Source of the DNA: JALORV01 sp963707445
Lineage (GTDB): Bacteria; Pseudomonadota; Gammaproteobacteria; Burkholderiales; Burkholderiaceae_F
Assembly: GCA_963707445.1 (NCBI GenBank)
Contig: CAVPPW010000013.1
Coordinates: forward strand, 372,001-436,000
Direction of reading: 5' to 3'
Length of the DNA: 64,000 nucleotides
In this document: positions 41,708 through 51,605 of the stretch, piece by piece
Position numbering within the stretch: position 1 is the first letter of the stretch
Layout: the number at the start of each line of letters is the position of its first letter
Notes under the pieces: generated by a model
The model's input: the letters and a program-made list of their open reading frames with translations, nothing else
Told to the model about the DNA's origin: nothing
The model's database searches: none
Program-made: the position numbers and the translations under genes

Positions 41708-42773
41708 ATGGCGTTGGTGTCGATGCGTCAGTTGCTGGATCACGCGGCCGAAAATGGCTACGGAGTGCCGGCGTTCAACGTCAACAACCTCGAGCAAGTG
41801 CAGGCGATCATGGAGGCGGCACACGAGGTCAATGCGCCCGTCATCATGCAGGCGTCGGCCGGCGCCCGTAAATACGCGGGCGAGACCTTCCTGAAGCACC
41901 TGATCCAGGCCGCGGTCGAGAGCTTCCCGCATCTCCCGGTGGCAATGCACCAGGACCATGGGCAATCGCCGACGGTGTGCGAAGGGGCGATCAAGCTCGG
42001 CTTCTCCAGCGTGATGATGGACGGTTCGCTGCGCGAAGACGGCAAGACGATCGCCGACTACGACTACAACTGCCAGGTGACCAAGCGAGTCGTCGACATG
42101 GCGCATGCGCATCGGCGTCAGCGTCGAGGGCGAGCTCGGATGCCTCGGATCGCTCGAGACGATGAAGGGCGACAAGGAGGACGGCCACGGCACCGAGTCG
42201 ACGATGACGCGCGACCAGTTGCTGACCGATCCCGACCAGGCGGCTGACTTCGTCAAGAAGACGCAACTTGATGCCCTGGCGATCGCGATCGGTACGTCGC
42301 ACGGCGCCTACAAGTTCACGCGCAAGCCGACCGGTGACATCCTCGCGATCGAGCGCATCAAGGAAATTCACCGGCGCATTCCGAACACGCACCTCGTGAT
42401 GCACGGCTCCTCGAGCGTGCCGCAGAACCTGCTGGAAGAGATCCGCAAGTACGGCGGCCAGATGAAGGAGACCTATGGCGTTCCGGTCGAGGAGATCCAG
42501 GAGGCGATCAAGCACGGCGTGCGCAAGATCAACATCGATACCGACATCCGGCTGGCGATGACGGCCGCGATCCGCAAATTCCTGCACGAGAACCCGAGCC
42601 ATTTTGACCCGCGCGACTACCTGAAGCCTGCACGTGCCGCCGCCAAGGCGATCTGCAAGGAGCGCTACGTTCAGTTCGGCTGTGAGGGGCAGGGCAGCAA
42701 GATTCAGCCGCTGCCGCTCACCACCGTCGCGCACAAATACCGCATCGGCGAGCTGTCGCAGCACGTCCATTGA
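41708..42773 (+). CDS. fba: Fructose-bisphosphate aldolase, class II (one frameshift)
   Basis: AAGGAGG at 41696-41702 precedes ATG (MALVSMRQLLDHAAENGYG). Zinc ligand region AMHQDHGQSP, SSVMMDGSL, GELGCLGSLETM, VMHGSSSVP and KINIDTDIRLA. One extra c at 42110 breaks MAHAIGVSVEGEL. About 354 residues, the Calvin/glycolysis-type class II enzyme common in betaproteobacteria. Confidence 0.96.
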
Positions 42774-42906
42774 CGCCCCGCTCGAGGCGATCGCGCGGGA
42801 GGCGCGCTACTTGCCGGCACCTCCGCCGCGAAAGAACTCGACCCTAGTAGTTGTCCGGGTCGACACCTGACCGCCGCAGGTCGAGCATCGATATCTCTCC
42901 GATTGC

Positions 42907-43404
42907 ATGAGCGAGGAGCGAACGATGACGACCACTTCACGTCGATGCCCGATCTGCAAGTCCGACACGGCCCCTGCACGGGTGGTCTCGACCAGCGGAG
43001 CTGATGCGTCCCTCGAAGTCACGGTCAAGGGCATGCCCGTCCTTGAGTGCACGCAGGGACATCGGCTGTTCGCGCTCGCGGACTTCCCGCTGCTGCTGCT
43101 CGATCACCTGCTGGAACAGGACGAGCCACGACTTCCGGTCAGTCAGGCCAAGGGCATGGTGTTCAAGCACTACAGCTGCTCGAGTTGCGGCGGTGAACTC
43201 GTCGCCCACGATGATCGCTCGCACACCTTCCACGTCGATGTCGAACTGCCCGAGCTGCCAAGGTTCGGCGTTGATCTGACGCTGCCGGTCAGCCATTGCA
43301 GCCGTTGCGGCCGCGATCAGCTGCACTCGCTGAAGGAACTGAAGAGCCACACGCCGGCCGCGCTGGCCCACGCGTTCAAGGCGGCGCAGCTGGCAGCAGC
43401 TTAG
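42907..43404 (+). CDS. Protein with several zinc-knuckle motifs, unknown function
   Basis: 165 residues, intact. MSEERTMTTTSRRCPICKS; the start could also be the second Met (42925). Cysteine pairs occur in CPIC, LECTQGH, CSSCGG and CSRCG, so at least two zinc sites are likely. No catalytic motif or membrane segment. I do not recognise a named family. It stands alone between fba and the TctC receptor gene. Confidence 0.65.
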   Translation: MSEERTMTTTSRRCPICKSDTAPARVVSTSGADASLEVTVKGMPVLECTQGHRLFALADFPLLLLDHLLEQDEPRLPVSQAKGMVFKHYSCSSCGGELVAHDDRSHTFHVDVELPELPRFGVDLTLPVSHCSRCGRDQLHSLKELKSHTPAALAHAFKAAQLAAA

Positions 43405-43517
43405 GATCTGACGATCACGCGCATTGCGCCTGTTGCGCGGCGGCGCGCTCTGCTCGACGCGGTCGCTTTGTCGATGCACGCGATGCGCAGGCCGCGTACG
43501 TGTGCGGCGAAGCAGTG

Positions 43518-44485
43518 CTACATGCTTCCGCGCAACCCCAGCCGATCGATCGTGCCCCGCTCGACGTCGTAGGTCTGACGCGCGAACTTGGCGTATTCGT
43601 CGGCGTTCATGTAGATCACGGGCTGGTCGTAGCGCTCGAGCAGGCCGAGGACCTTCGGGTCGTCGAGTGACTTCTTGAACGCGTCGTGCAGCATTTTCAC
43701 TGTCGCGGGGTCCATGCCGGCGGGCCCGGCGATACCGAACGGCGAGTCCGACACCGTGTCATAGCCGAGTTCATTCAGAGTCGGCACGTCGGGCCAGCGC
43801 CGGGTCCGCTTCGATCCGAACGTGGCGAGCAATCGCAGCTTGCCGGCCTCGACCTGCGGAGCCCAGCCGGTCGAGTCGCTGACCGACATCAGGTGCCCGC
43901 CGAGGATCGCGGCCATCAGCTCCGCGCTGCCCTTGTACGGTACGTGCGTCAACTGGATCCCGGCCTTCTGCGCGAATTCCTCCATCGCCAGGTGCGGCGT
44001 GGTCCCGGTGCCGGTTGAGCCGTAGTCGATCTTGCCCGGGTTCTTCTTCGCGTCGTCGACGTAGTCCTTCAGCGTCTTCCACGGCGCGCCCGCCGGGACC
44101 ACGAGGCCGAAGGTGTAGCCGGTCAGGTTGATGACGTAGGTGAAGTCCTTCAGCGGATCGAGCTGCGGCGTCTTCTGCATGTGCGGTATGCGGAACACGC
44201 CGAGCGGGATCTGCGACAGCGTGTAGCCGTCGGGTCGCGCGGACTTCAGTGCAAGTGGCGCGAGCGTGCCGCCGGCCCCTGGCTTGTTCTCGACGACGAC
44301 CGACTGCTTCAGCTCGCGCGCCGCGACCTCGGCGAAAGCGCGCGCATCACCTGGTCGGTCGGGCCGCCTGCAGGAAAGGCGCAGTACAGCGTGATCGGAC
44401 GCGACGGAAACGCCTGCGCGCGCGGCGCGCGATAAGGCAGCACGAGTGCAGCGCTGCCTGCCAACACCACGGTGCGGCGGTCCAT
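43518..44485 (-). CDS. Bug/TctC family periplasmic solute receptor (one frameshift)
   Basis: Tripartite tricarboxylate transporter-type receptor. MDRRTVVLAGSAALVLPYRA is a signal peptide; then RPITLYCAFPAGGPTDQVMR, a shift near 44340, then VVENKPGAGGTLAPLALKSA, DGYTL, DYGSTGTGTTPHLAMEEF, HVPYKGSAELMAAILGG. These match the Bug fold with its two ligand-loop motifs. About 322 residues. No TctA/TctB permease genes are near, as is usual for the expanded Bug families of Burkholderiales; ligand unknown. Confidence 0.88.
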
Positions 44486-44540
44486 CGTTGTCTCCCGGAG
44501 TTGTTATGCGGCCGAGTATAGGTATCCGGGCCGCGCCGGA

Positions 44541-46257
44541 CTACACCTTCCGACGGATCAGCACCAGGCGGGCCGTCGCCTCGACGAGCCCTGCGCGCTC
44601 ATGCCAGGCCTTCAGTCGGACCGTGCTGCCGGCCTTGCCTTGCACGACCCAGTCAACATGGACGCGATCGGCCGTGACGTTCTTCGTCGGCCAGAACGAG
44701 ATGCCGGTGTGCAGGTAGGCCCAGCCCTCGAGTTCGCCGAGTTCTTCGCGCGCTTTGCCGGAGAGCAGCCGGGCTCCGTCGGGCAAGCTCGATCTCGGCC
44801 AGCACGCCGCGCAGCAGGTTGCGCTTGGTCGCCATCTTGCTGACGTAGCTCGGCAGCCAGCCGGTGTTCTGCACGATCAGCCGGACGCGCCAGGTGTCGT
44901 TGCCGGCGGGCGTGACCTCCACCTCGCGCACTTCGAGCTTCGGCGAGATCAGCGTCTGCCACAGCAGCCACTTCGGGAAACGGGCGATCTCCTTTTCGCG
45001 CAGCGCAGGGGGCGGGTTCGTGAAGATCGCCATGCGGTTCCAGCCGCCGATCTCGACTTTCCCCAGTTGCGGATGGTCGAACGGCTTCCATGCGACATGG
45101 CCTTCGCCCGGCGCGATTTGCTGCGCCCAGTCGTAGACCTTGAGATCGTCCTCGATCGGATGGTCGCGGAACCAGTGGATCCATTCCTTGCTGTCGATGC
45201 CGGCTTCCTTCTTCGGGTTCCAGATCTCGATCGTCCAGATGTACATGCCGAGGTGTTCGTAGATCCAGTCGAACGCGCCACTGATGAACTCGCCCGGGTA
45301 GTACTGGAACTCGTGCCAGATCGAGATCGCCGGATAGCCGGTCAACTCCTCGCCTTTCTTGCCGACAGCCTGGTAGGTCCACAGGTCCTCGGCCGGCAGC
45401 TTGTCGTCGGGCGCGTGACCGAAGGGGCGCAGCAGCACGCCCGAGAAAGTGTGGATGCTGGTGCCGCCGCAGATGTTCGGGTGCGTGACGAAAAACTCGA
45501 CCACCGCGCGCACCTCGGGCTCGGACGTCGGGTAGGGGCCCGCGCCGAGTTGCTCGAACTCCTGCCGCCAGCTCGACGGGAAGTTGCGGTTCAGATCCAG
45601 TCCCTGCGCATTGCCGGTGACGCCGGCGATGCCGATCGAGCTGCCGTCGTAGTTCTCGATCCGGCCCTCGGGGAACAGCCGGTAGTACTCGCCACCCGGC
45701 GCATCCATCGGGTCGCGCCGCACCAGCAACTGCGGCTGCTGTGGATGCTTCTTCCACGCGCCATTGGGGTCGGCGACTCGTATCTGCAGGATGCGGCCGT
45801 CACCATCCATGTCTTCGGCGATCAGGCCTTCGACCGGCTCCTCGTCGTACGGGTAGCGCCGTGTCGACGAGCGCACGTACTTCGGCCGGTCGGCCATCGC
45901 CCATTCGGCGCCGTCGGGATTGATGCGCGGGCAGACGTAGATCGTCCGCGTGTCGAGTGCGCGCCTGATCTCGGCGTCCGCATCCTTGCCCTTCATCAGC
46001 CAGTCGACGAAGTACAAACACGCACTCGACGCAGAAAGTTCCACCGAGTGGATGTTGCCGTCGACCCAGTACGCCGGCTTGTCGGACGCAGCGCCGGTGG
46101 CCGTGTTGGTGACCGTCAGCAGCGGGATCGCGCGCCCTTCGTGGCTCGTGCCGATGGTTTCCAGCGCCACGTATTGCGGATTCTCGGCCACGAAAGCGCG
46201 CAGCAGCGCCATCAGGTCGTCATAGCGATAGAAGCGTGAGTAGTCGATAACAGGCAT
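44541..46257 (-). CDS. M14 family zinc carboxypeptidase (one frameshift)
   Basis: MPVIDYSRFYRYDDLMALL. Zinc ligands His and Glu in DGNIHSVELSASS, third His in SIHTFSGVLLRPFGH, catalytic Glu in MYIWTIEIWNPKK; substrate-binding DLNRNFP. C-terminal beta domain (VRLIVQNTGWLPSYVS). One extra g at 44784 splits ELPDGARLLSGKAREELG. About 571 residues, no signal peptide visible. Gln/Asn-rich Gly sequences are absent, so it is a general M14 peptidase; substrate unknown. Confidence 0.88.
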
Positions 46258-46340
46258 GGTGGCGACAGGGGTCAAAAGCGTGCGCGATGATACGCGGCCG
46301 TTGCATCGGGCTATGCGTCTGCGACGTATCATCCGCGCCG

Positions 46341-46760
46341 ATGAGCATGAACAAACCACCGCTCGGCGCGCCCGAGGCGACTGACAGCCGCACGTTGAAG
46401 GGGCGGCGCGGGCTGCGGCGCATGTTGAATGCGACGGGCTATTCGCTCGATGGCCTGCGCGCCGCATGGGCCCACGAGGACGCGTTTCGCCAGGAGGTGA
46501 TGCTTGCGGCGCTGTTGGTTCCGATCGCGGTGCTGCTGCCGGTCGCGCTGGTGGAAAAGATCCTGCTGATCGGCGTCGTGGTGCTGGTGCTGATCGTCGA
46601 GCTGCTGAACACCGGTATCGAGGCCGCGGTCGACCGCGACAGTTTCGAGATCAATCCGCTCGGCAAGCGCGCGAAGGACTTCGGCAGCGCCGCGGTCATG
46701 TTCTCGTTGCTGCTGGCCGGTGGCACCTGGATCGCGATCATCGGTGCGCGCTTCCTGTGA
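46341..46760 (+). CDS. dgkA: Diacylglycerol kinase
   Basis: 139 residues, intact. MSMNKPPLGAPEAT, then an amphipathic segment (NATGYSLDGLRAAWAHEDAFRQE) and three membrane helices; the signature ELLNTGIEAAVDRDSFEINPLGKRAKDFGSA (residues about 90-120) carries the catalytic Glu and the metal site. Recycles diacylglycerol to phosphatidic acid in the inner membrane. Divergent from the M14 gene. Confidence 0.93.
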   Translation: MSMNKPPLGAPEATDSRTLKGRRGLRRMLNATGYSLDGLRAAWAHEDAFRQEVMLAALLVPIAVLLPVALVEKILLIGVVVLVLIVELLNTGIEAAVDRDSFEINPLGKRAKDFGSAAVMFSLLLAGGTWIAIIGARFL

Positions 46761-46820
46761 GTCGCTGCGCGCGCACTTTTGTGGGGGCCTTAAACTTGCA
46801 GGCCGGAGGAAGGCCGATCG

Positions 46821-47720
46821 ATGAGTGCCGGTCTGTTCAATTCGAGCATTGCCTCATTGCCGCTGGTGTACCGCGGCAAGGTCCGCGACAGCTACGCGCT
46901 CGGCGACGACAAGCTGCTGCTGGTCACCACCGACCGACTGTCGGCCTTCGACGTCGTGATGACCGAGCCGATCCCCGACAAGGGGCGGGTGCTCAACGCG
47001 ATGTCGAATTTCTGGTTCGAGAAGCTCGCGCCACGTCGTCGCCGAACCACCTGACCGGCATCGATCCGGAAAGCGTCGTGACCGCCGACGAGCGCGAGCA
47101 GGTGCGCGGCCGCGCCGTGGTCGCGCTGCGCCTGACGCCGGTACCCGTCGAAGCGGTCGTGCGCGGCTACCTGATCGGTTCCGGCTGGAAGGACTATCAG
47201 CGACCGGCGCGGTCTGCGGCATCGAGCTGCCGCGCCGGCCTGCAGATGGCGAGCCGGCTGCCCGAGCCGATCTTCACGCCGGCGACCAAGGCCGAGCGCG
47301 GCGCGCACGACGAGAACATCACCTTCGATCAGGCCAAGGCGGTGATCGGCGCGGAGCTGGCGAACAAGGTGCGCGACGGTGTCGCTCGCGCTCTACCCGA
47401 GCGCGGCCGAATACGCGCTGACGCGCGGCATCATCATCGCCGACACCAAGTTCGAGTTCGGCATCGACGGCGATGGCAAGCTGCGCCTGATCGACGAGGT
47501 GCTGACGGCGGACTCCTCGCGCTTCTGGCCGGCCGACGAGTACCGGGTGGGCATCATCGCCGCCGTCGTTCGACAAGCAGTTCGTGCGCGACTGGCTCGA
47601 GACGCAGCACTGGAACAAGAAGCGCCGCCGCCGCCCGACCTGCCCGCGGACATCGTCGCCGGCACCGCGGCGAAGTACCGCGACGCGCTGCTGCGGCTGA
47701 CCGGAAAGACGCTCGCTTGA
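46821..47720 (+). CDS. purC: SAICAR synthetase (about seven frameshifts, two pairs compensating)
   Basis: Purine synthesis. GGAGGAAGG precedes ATG MSAGLFNSSIASLPLVYRGK. Family segments recovered across frames: YALGDDKLLLVTTDRLSAFD, NHLTGIDPESVV, RGRAVVALRLTPVPVEAVVRG, MASRLPEPIFTPATKAE, ALYPSAAEYALTRGIIIADT, KFEFGIDGDGKLRLIDEVL and, in an alternative frame at 47550-47615, VGSSPPSFDKQFVRDWLETQ. Shifts near 47033, 47045, 47202, 47232, 47381, 47553 and 47610. About 298 residues. Most damaged gene of the window. Confidence 0.93.
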
Positions 47721-47725
47721 GTCAC

Positions 47726-47731
47726 TACAAT
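47726..47731 (+). promoter_or_regulatory. Possible -10 element for purE
   Basis: TACAAT in CACTACAATCGCGCC directly behind purC, 50 bp before the purE ATG; weak evidence. Confidence 0.25.
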
Positions 47732-47781
47732 CGCGCCTTTGCCGCCGCTGCGGCCGAAGGCGGTCCGCGCCGCTGACAGCC

Positions 47782-48288
47782 ATGAACGCACCTTCGCAGA
47801 GCGCGCCGCTGGTCGGCGTCGTGATGGGTTCCAACTCCGACTGGGACGTGATGCAGCACGCGTGCGACGTGCTGAAGGAATTCGGCGTGCGCTACGAGGC
47901 GCGCGTGGTGTCGGCGCATCGCACGCCGGACGACATGTTCGCCTACGCCGACGAGGCCGCGCGCCGCGCGGCCTGCGCGCCATCATCGCCGGCGCCGGCG
48001 GCGCGGCGCACCTGCCGGGCATGATCGCGTCGAAGACCGTGATCCCGGTGCTCGGGCGTGCCGATGCCGTCGAAGTATCTGCGCGGCGAGGATTCGCTGC
48101 TGTCGATCGTGCAGATGCCGCGCGGCGTTCCGGTCGCCACCTTCGCGATCGGCGAGGCGGGCGCAGCCAATGCCGCGCTGTTCGCGGTCGCGATGCTGGC
48201 GACCGAGGATTCCGGGCTGGCGATGAAGCTGGCCCAGTACCGCGCGACCCAGACCGAGAAGGCGCGCAACATGACGCTGCCGCTTTAG
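47782..48288 (+). CDS. purE: N5-carboxyaminoimidazole ribonucleotide mutase (two frameshifts)
   Basis: MNAPSQSAPLVGVVMGSNSDWDVM with the GSxSDW motif, VVSAHRTPDDMFAYA, then GLRAIIAGAGGAAHLPGMIA, and after a second shift VPMPSKYLRGEDSLLSIVQM to MTLPL. Shifts near 47962 (missing base) and at 48059 (extra c). About 168 residues. Works with PurK downstream to convert AIR to CAIR. Confidence 0.94.
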
Positions 48289-48319
48289 CGACCTGCGCGC
48301 GGCAGCGCGCCCTGCAACC

Positions 48320-49491
48320 GTGACTTCTTCGACGTCGACTGCTGCACCGATCGCGCCGGGCGCCTGGCTCGGTCTGCTCGGCGGCGGCCAGCTCGGCCGC
48401 ATGTTCTGCATGGCTGCGCAGTCGCTCGGCTACAAGGTCTGCGTGCTCGACCCGGGTCACGACAGCCCGGCCGGCGCGGTCGCCGACGATCATCTGCGCG
48501 CCGACTATCTGGACCAGCGTGCGCTGACGAACTGGCACGGCGCTGCCGCGCGGCGACGACCGAGTTCGAGAACGTGCCCGCGGCGGCGCTGGAGTTCCTG
48601 GCGCAGCGCTGCAGCGTCAGCCCCGAAGCGACCAGCGTCGCGATCGCGCAGGACCGCATCGCCGAGAAGCGCTTTCTCGCCGCGAGCGGTGTCGAGGTCG
48701 CGCCGCACGCGGTGATCGGAACCGCGGCCGATTTCGATCGGGCCGACGCGTCGCTGCTGCCCGGCATCCTGAAGTCGGCACGACTGGGCTACGACGGCAA
48801 GGGGCAGGCGCGCGTCGGCAGCGTCGACGAGGCCCGTGCCGCGTTCGCGTCGATGGGCGCTGTGCCCTGCGTGCTCGAACGTCGCATGAAACTCGACCTC
48901 GAACTGTCGGTTGTCGTTGCGCGCACTCGCGATGGTGCGGTGCTGACCTTTCCGGTGGCCGAGAACGAGCACCGCGGCGGCATCCTTGCGGTGTCGATCG
49001 TCCCTGCACGCATCGACAGCGATCTTGCGCAGCGGGCGCAGCAGGCCGCGGTCGACATCGCGACGGCGATGCACTACGTCGGCGTGCTGTGCGTCGAATT
49101 CTTCGTCGTCGGCGGGCGTCTGCTCGCAAACGAGATCGCTCCGCGGCCGCACAACAGCGGGCACTACACGATCGACGCTTGCGTCAGCAGCCAGTTCGAC
49201 CAGCAGGCGCGCGTGCTCGCGGGCCAGCCGCTCGGAGACACGGTACTCATGGCCCCGGCGGTCATGCTGAACGTGCTTGGCGACGTCTGGTTCGCAGATG
49301 GAAAGCTGCGCGAACCGCCATGGCACGAAGTGCTCGCAGTGCCGGGTGCGAAGCTGCACCTGTACGGCAAGAGCGAGGCGCGGCGCGGCCGCAAGATGGG
49401 GCACGTCACCTGCATCGCGGCCACGCTGCAGGAAGCGCTTCTGCGCGCTCGCCATGTGGCCGGCGTGCTGGGCATTGCGCTGCCGGGCTGA
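48320..49491 (+). CDS. purK: N5-carboxyaminoimidazole ribonucleotide synthase (one frameshift)
   Basis: ATP-grasp enzyme. GTG start; APGAWLGLLGGGQLGRMFCMAAQ is the N-terminal nucleotide-like loop. After a shift near 48547 the sequence continues TTEFENVPAAALEFLAQ, ILKSARLGYDGKGQARV, VAENEHRGGILAVSIVPA, VGVLCVEFFVVGG and EIAPRPHNSGHYTIDA, all PurK hallmarks. About 390 residues. 31 bp after purE. Confidence 0.95.
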
Positions 49492-49496
49492 ACTGC

Positions 49497-50510
49497 ATGC
49501 AGCCGCCACCGCTCGACTGGGACGCGATCTCTCGCGCGGCGGACGTCTTGCGTCGCGGCGGGCTCGTCGCAATGCCAACCGAAACCGTCTACGGACTCGC
49601 GGCCGACGCCAGCAATGCAGATGCGGTGCGCGCGGTTTTCTCGGCCAAAGGACGTCCGGCAGATCATCCGGTGATCGTGCACGTCGCCGATGCAGGCGCG
49701 ATCGACGACTGGGCCGCCGAGGTGCCGACCGCCGCGCACGAACTCACCGCCGCGTTCTGGCCGGGGCCGCTGACGCTCGTGCTGAAGCGCGATGTACGGG
49801 TCTCTGATCTCATCACTGGCGGTCAGGACACCGTCGGGCTGCGTTCGCCGGCGCATCCGTGGGCTCGCGCGCTACTGCAGCGTTTTGGCGGTGCGCTTGC
49901 GGCGCCGAGCGCAAACCGTTTCGGCCGCATCAGCCCGACGACGGCGCAGCACGTTGTCGATGAACTCGGCCTGAAGCCTGCCGGCGCCGTCGACATGGTG
50001 CTCGACGGCGGGCCGTGTCCGGTCGGTATCGAGTCGACGATCGTCGACCTCTCGGGACCGCAGCCGCTGCTGCTGCGACCGGGCGCCATCACGCGCGAGC
50101 AACTGCAGGCGGTGCTGAAGGTCCCGGTCGCAGCAGCGCATGGCGACGCTCCACGCGCGCCCGGACGCCTCGAGAAGCACTACGCACCGCGCACTCCACT
50201 GGAGGTCGTGCCGGCAGCGGCGATCGCGCAGCGCGTCGCTTCGCTGCGGCCGTCAACGGTCGCAGTGCTGGCGCCAGCCTGGGCTGTGCCCACCGAGCCG
50301 AACCTCGTGCTGCACCTGGTGGCCGCGGAAGGTCCGACCGACTATGCGCGCCGGCTGTACGAAGAACTGCGGCGTCTCGATGCGAGCGGCGCTCAGCGGC
50401 TCATCGTCGCCGCGCCACCCGTCGAGCCCGAATGGGAAGCGGTCATGGACCGTCTGCAGCGGGCCTCGGCGGGCAGCGCCAGCATGAGCGCGCCGCTGTG
50501 CGGCGTATGA
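49497..50510 (+). CDS. L-threonylcarbamoyladenylate synthase, Sua5 type
   Basis: 337 residues, intact; ATG 5 bp after purK. YrdC domain: GGLVAMPTETVYGLAADASN, KGRPADHPVIVH, FWPGPLTLVLKR, LAAPSANRFGRISPTTAQHV, IESTIVDLSG and LLRPGAI. The C-terminal Sua5 domain (from about residue 215, APGRLEKHYAPRTPLEVV) distinguishes it from short TsaC. Makes the precursor for tRNA t6A37. Confidence 0.93.
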   Translation: MQPPPLDWDAISRAADVLRRGGLVAMPTETVYGLAADASNADAVRAVFSAKGRPADHPVIVHVADAGAIDDWAAEVPTAAHELTAAFWPGPLTLVLKRDVRVSDLITGGQDTVGLRSPAHPWARALLQRFGGALAAPSANRFGRISPTTAQHVVDELGLKPAGAVDMVLDGGPCPVGIESTIVDLSGPQPLLLRPGAITREQLQAVLKVPVAAAHGDAPRAPGRLEKHYAPRTPLEVVPAAAIAQRVASLRPSTVAVLAPAWAVPTEPNLVLHLVAAEGPTDYARRLYEELRRLDASGAQRLIVAAPPVEPEWEAVMDRLQRASAGSASMSAPLCGV

Positions 50511-50570
50511 TCGCTTCGCCGCTCGGAGGAGACGAGCGCGCCAGTGCGATCCAACTAGGGGGTGATCAAG

Positions 50571-51553
50571 ATGCGCGACTTCAGCCGCAACGCGGCACGC
50601 TATTTCGCGGCCGCGGCCGCGACGCTGTTCCTGATTTCGTGCGGCGGCAGTGACGACACGCCGGCGCCGCCGCCGTTCGCTCAGACGGTAGTTGTCCTTG
50701 GCGCAAGCGGAGCAGACATTGGCAATCGCTGCGGTTCTGCGGCGGATCCGCTTTGCTTCCCGGTGCCTCCCTACGCGGGCCCGAGCATTGCAGCCAACGG
50801 AAAACTCTATCCGCAACTCGTTGCCGCAGCCTATGGCGCTCCGCTTGTCGCTTCGTCGGCGGGCGGCACGGACTTCGCGATCGGCGGTGCCACGACCGGC
50901 GTGATTCCGACGGACACTGTCCCCCAGAAGCTTCCGAACATGCAGTTGCAGCTCGAACAGTATTTGCAACGGAGCGGCTTTCTTGTCAATCCGCAGACAC
51001 CTGGTCATCCTCGACGGGACGACTTTCGGGAACAACATTCGGCGGGTTCTGGAACTGCTAGCGGCCAATCCGGCGGCGGCGGCAACTCTGCCGACGGCGG
51101 CAGTAACGCAAGCGGCGACCGATATAGGCGCAATCCTTAATCGGCTGTATGCGGCAGGAGCGAGAAACATTCTTCTAGCGAACGCAACGAACTTGGGTCT
51201 TCACCCGGCGATTGCAGCGCTCGGGCCAAATGCGATCGCTCTCGCTACCGGTATGTCGTCCGGATTCAACGGTGCGTTGGCGGCGCAAGTCATTCCAGGG
51301 GTAAGAGCTAGTTTCGCCGGGACTGAATATCTACCTCGTCGATTTTGGCGCGCTGTCGAATGAGATCAAGACTAGCCCGGGAAATTTCGGCATCACCAAC
51401 ACGACGGCCCCCTGCTATCCGTTCTTCTCGGCGCCTACCGCGCCTGTTTGCGCGACTCCTGACTCCTACATGTTCTGGGATGAACTGCATCCTTCCGCAG
51501 CGGTCCACTCATTTGGAGCGCAGCGCGCAATCGTGGCGATCGGCGTCCACTGA
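50571..51553 (+). CDS. SGNH/GDSL-type hydrolase lipoprotein (two frameshifts)
   Basis: ATG 50571 (MRDFSRNAARYFAAAAATL) with lipobox LISC, so probably an outer-membrane lipoprotein. Block I reads TVVVLGASGADIGNRCG: the usual GDS is GAS, keeping the nucleophile Ser position. ATNLGLHPAI fits block III and FWDELHPSAAVHSFGAQRA the Asp-x-x-His block V. Extra a at 50997 (PQHLVILDGTTFGNN) and at 51322 (AGLNIYLVDFGALSNEI). About 326 residues. Esterase or lipase-like; substrate unknown. Ends before a terminator. Confidence 0.78.
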
Positions 51554-51578
51554 CATTGCGGGTATCGATGAGCAAAGG

Positions 51579-51600
51579 CGGCGCCTGCGGGCGCCGTTTT
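51579..51600. terminator. Rho-independent terminator between convergent genes
   Basis: CGGCGCC (51579-51585) pairs with GGCGCCG (51590-51596), loop TGCG, followed by TTTTCATTTTC. It lies between the SGNH gene and the minus-strand alpha/beta hydrolase; AAA on the other side suggests weak bidirectional action. Confidence 0.75.
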
Positions 51601-51605
51601 CATTT

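Noticed and set aside
44755..46239. A 494-aa plus-strand open frame
   Set aside because: It is antisense to the M14 carboxypeptidase, an effect of high GC content.
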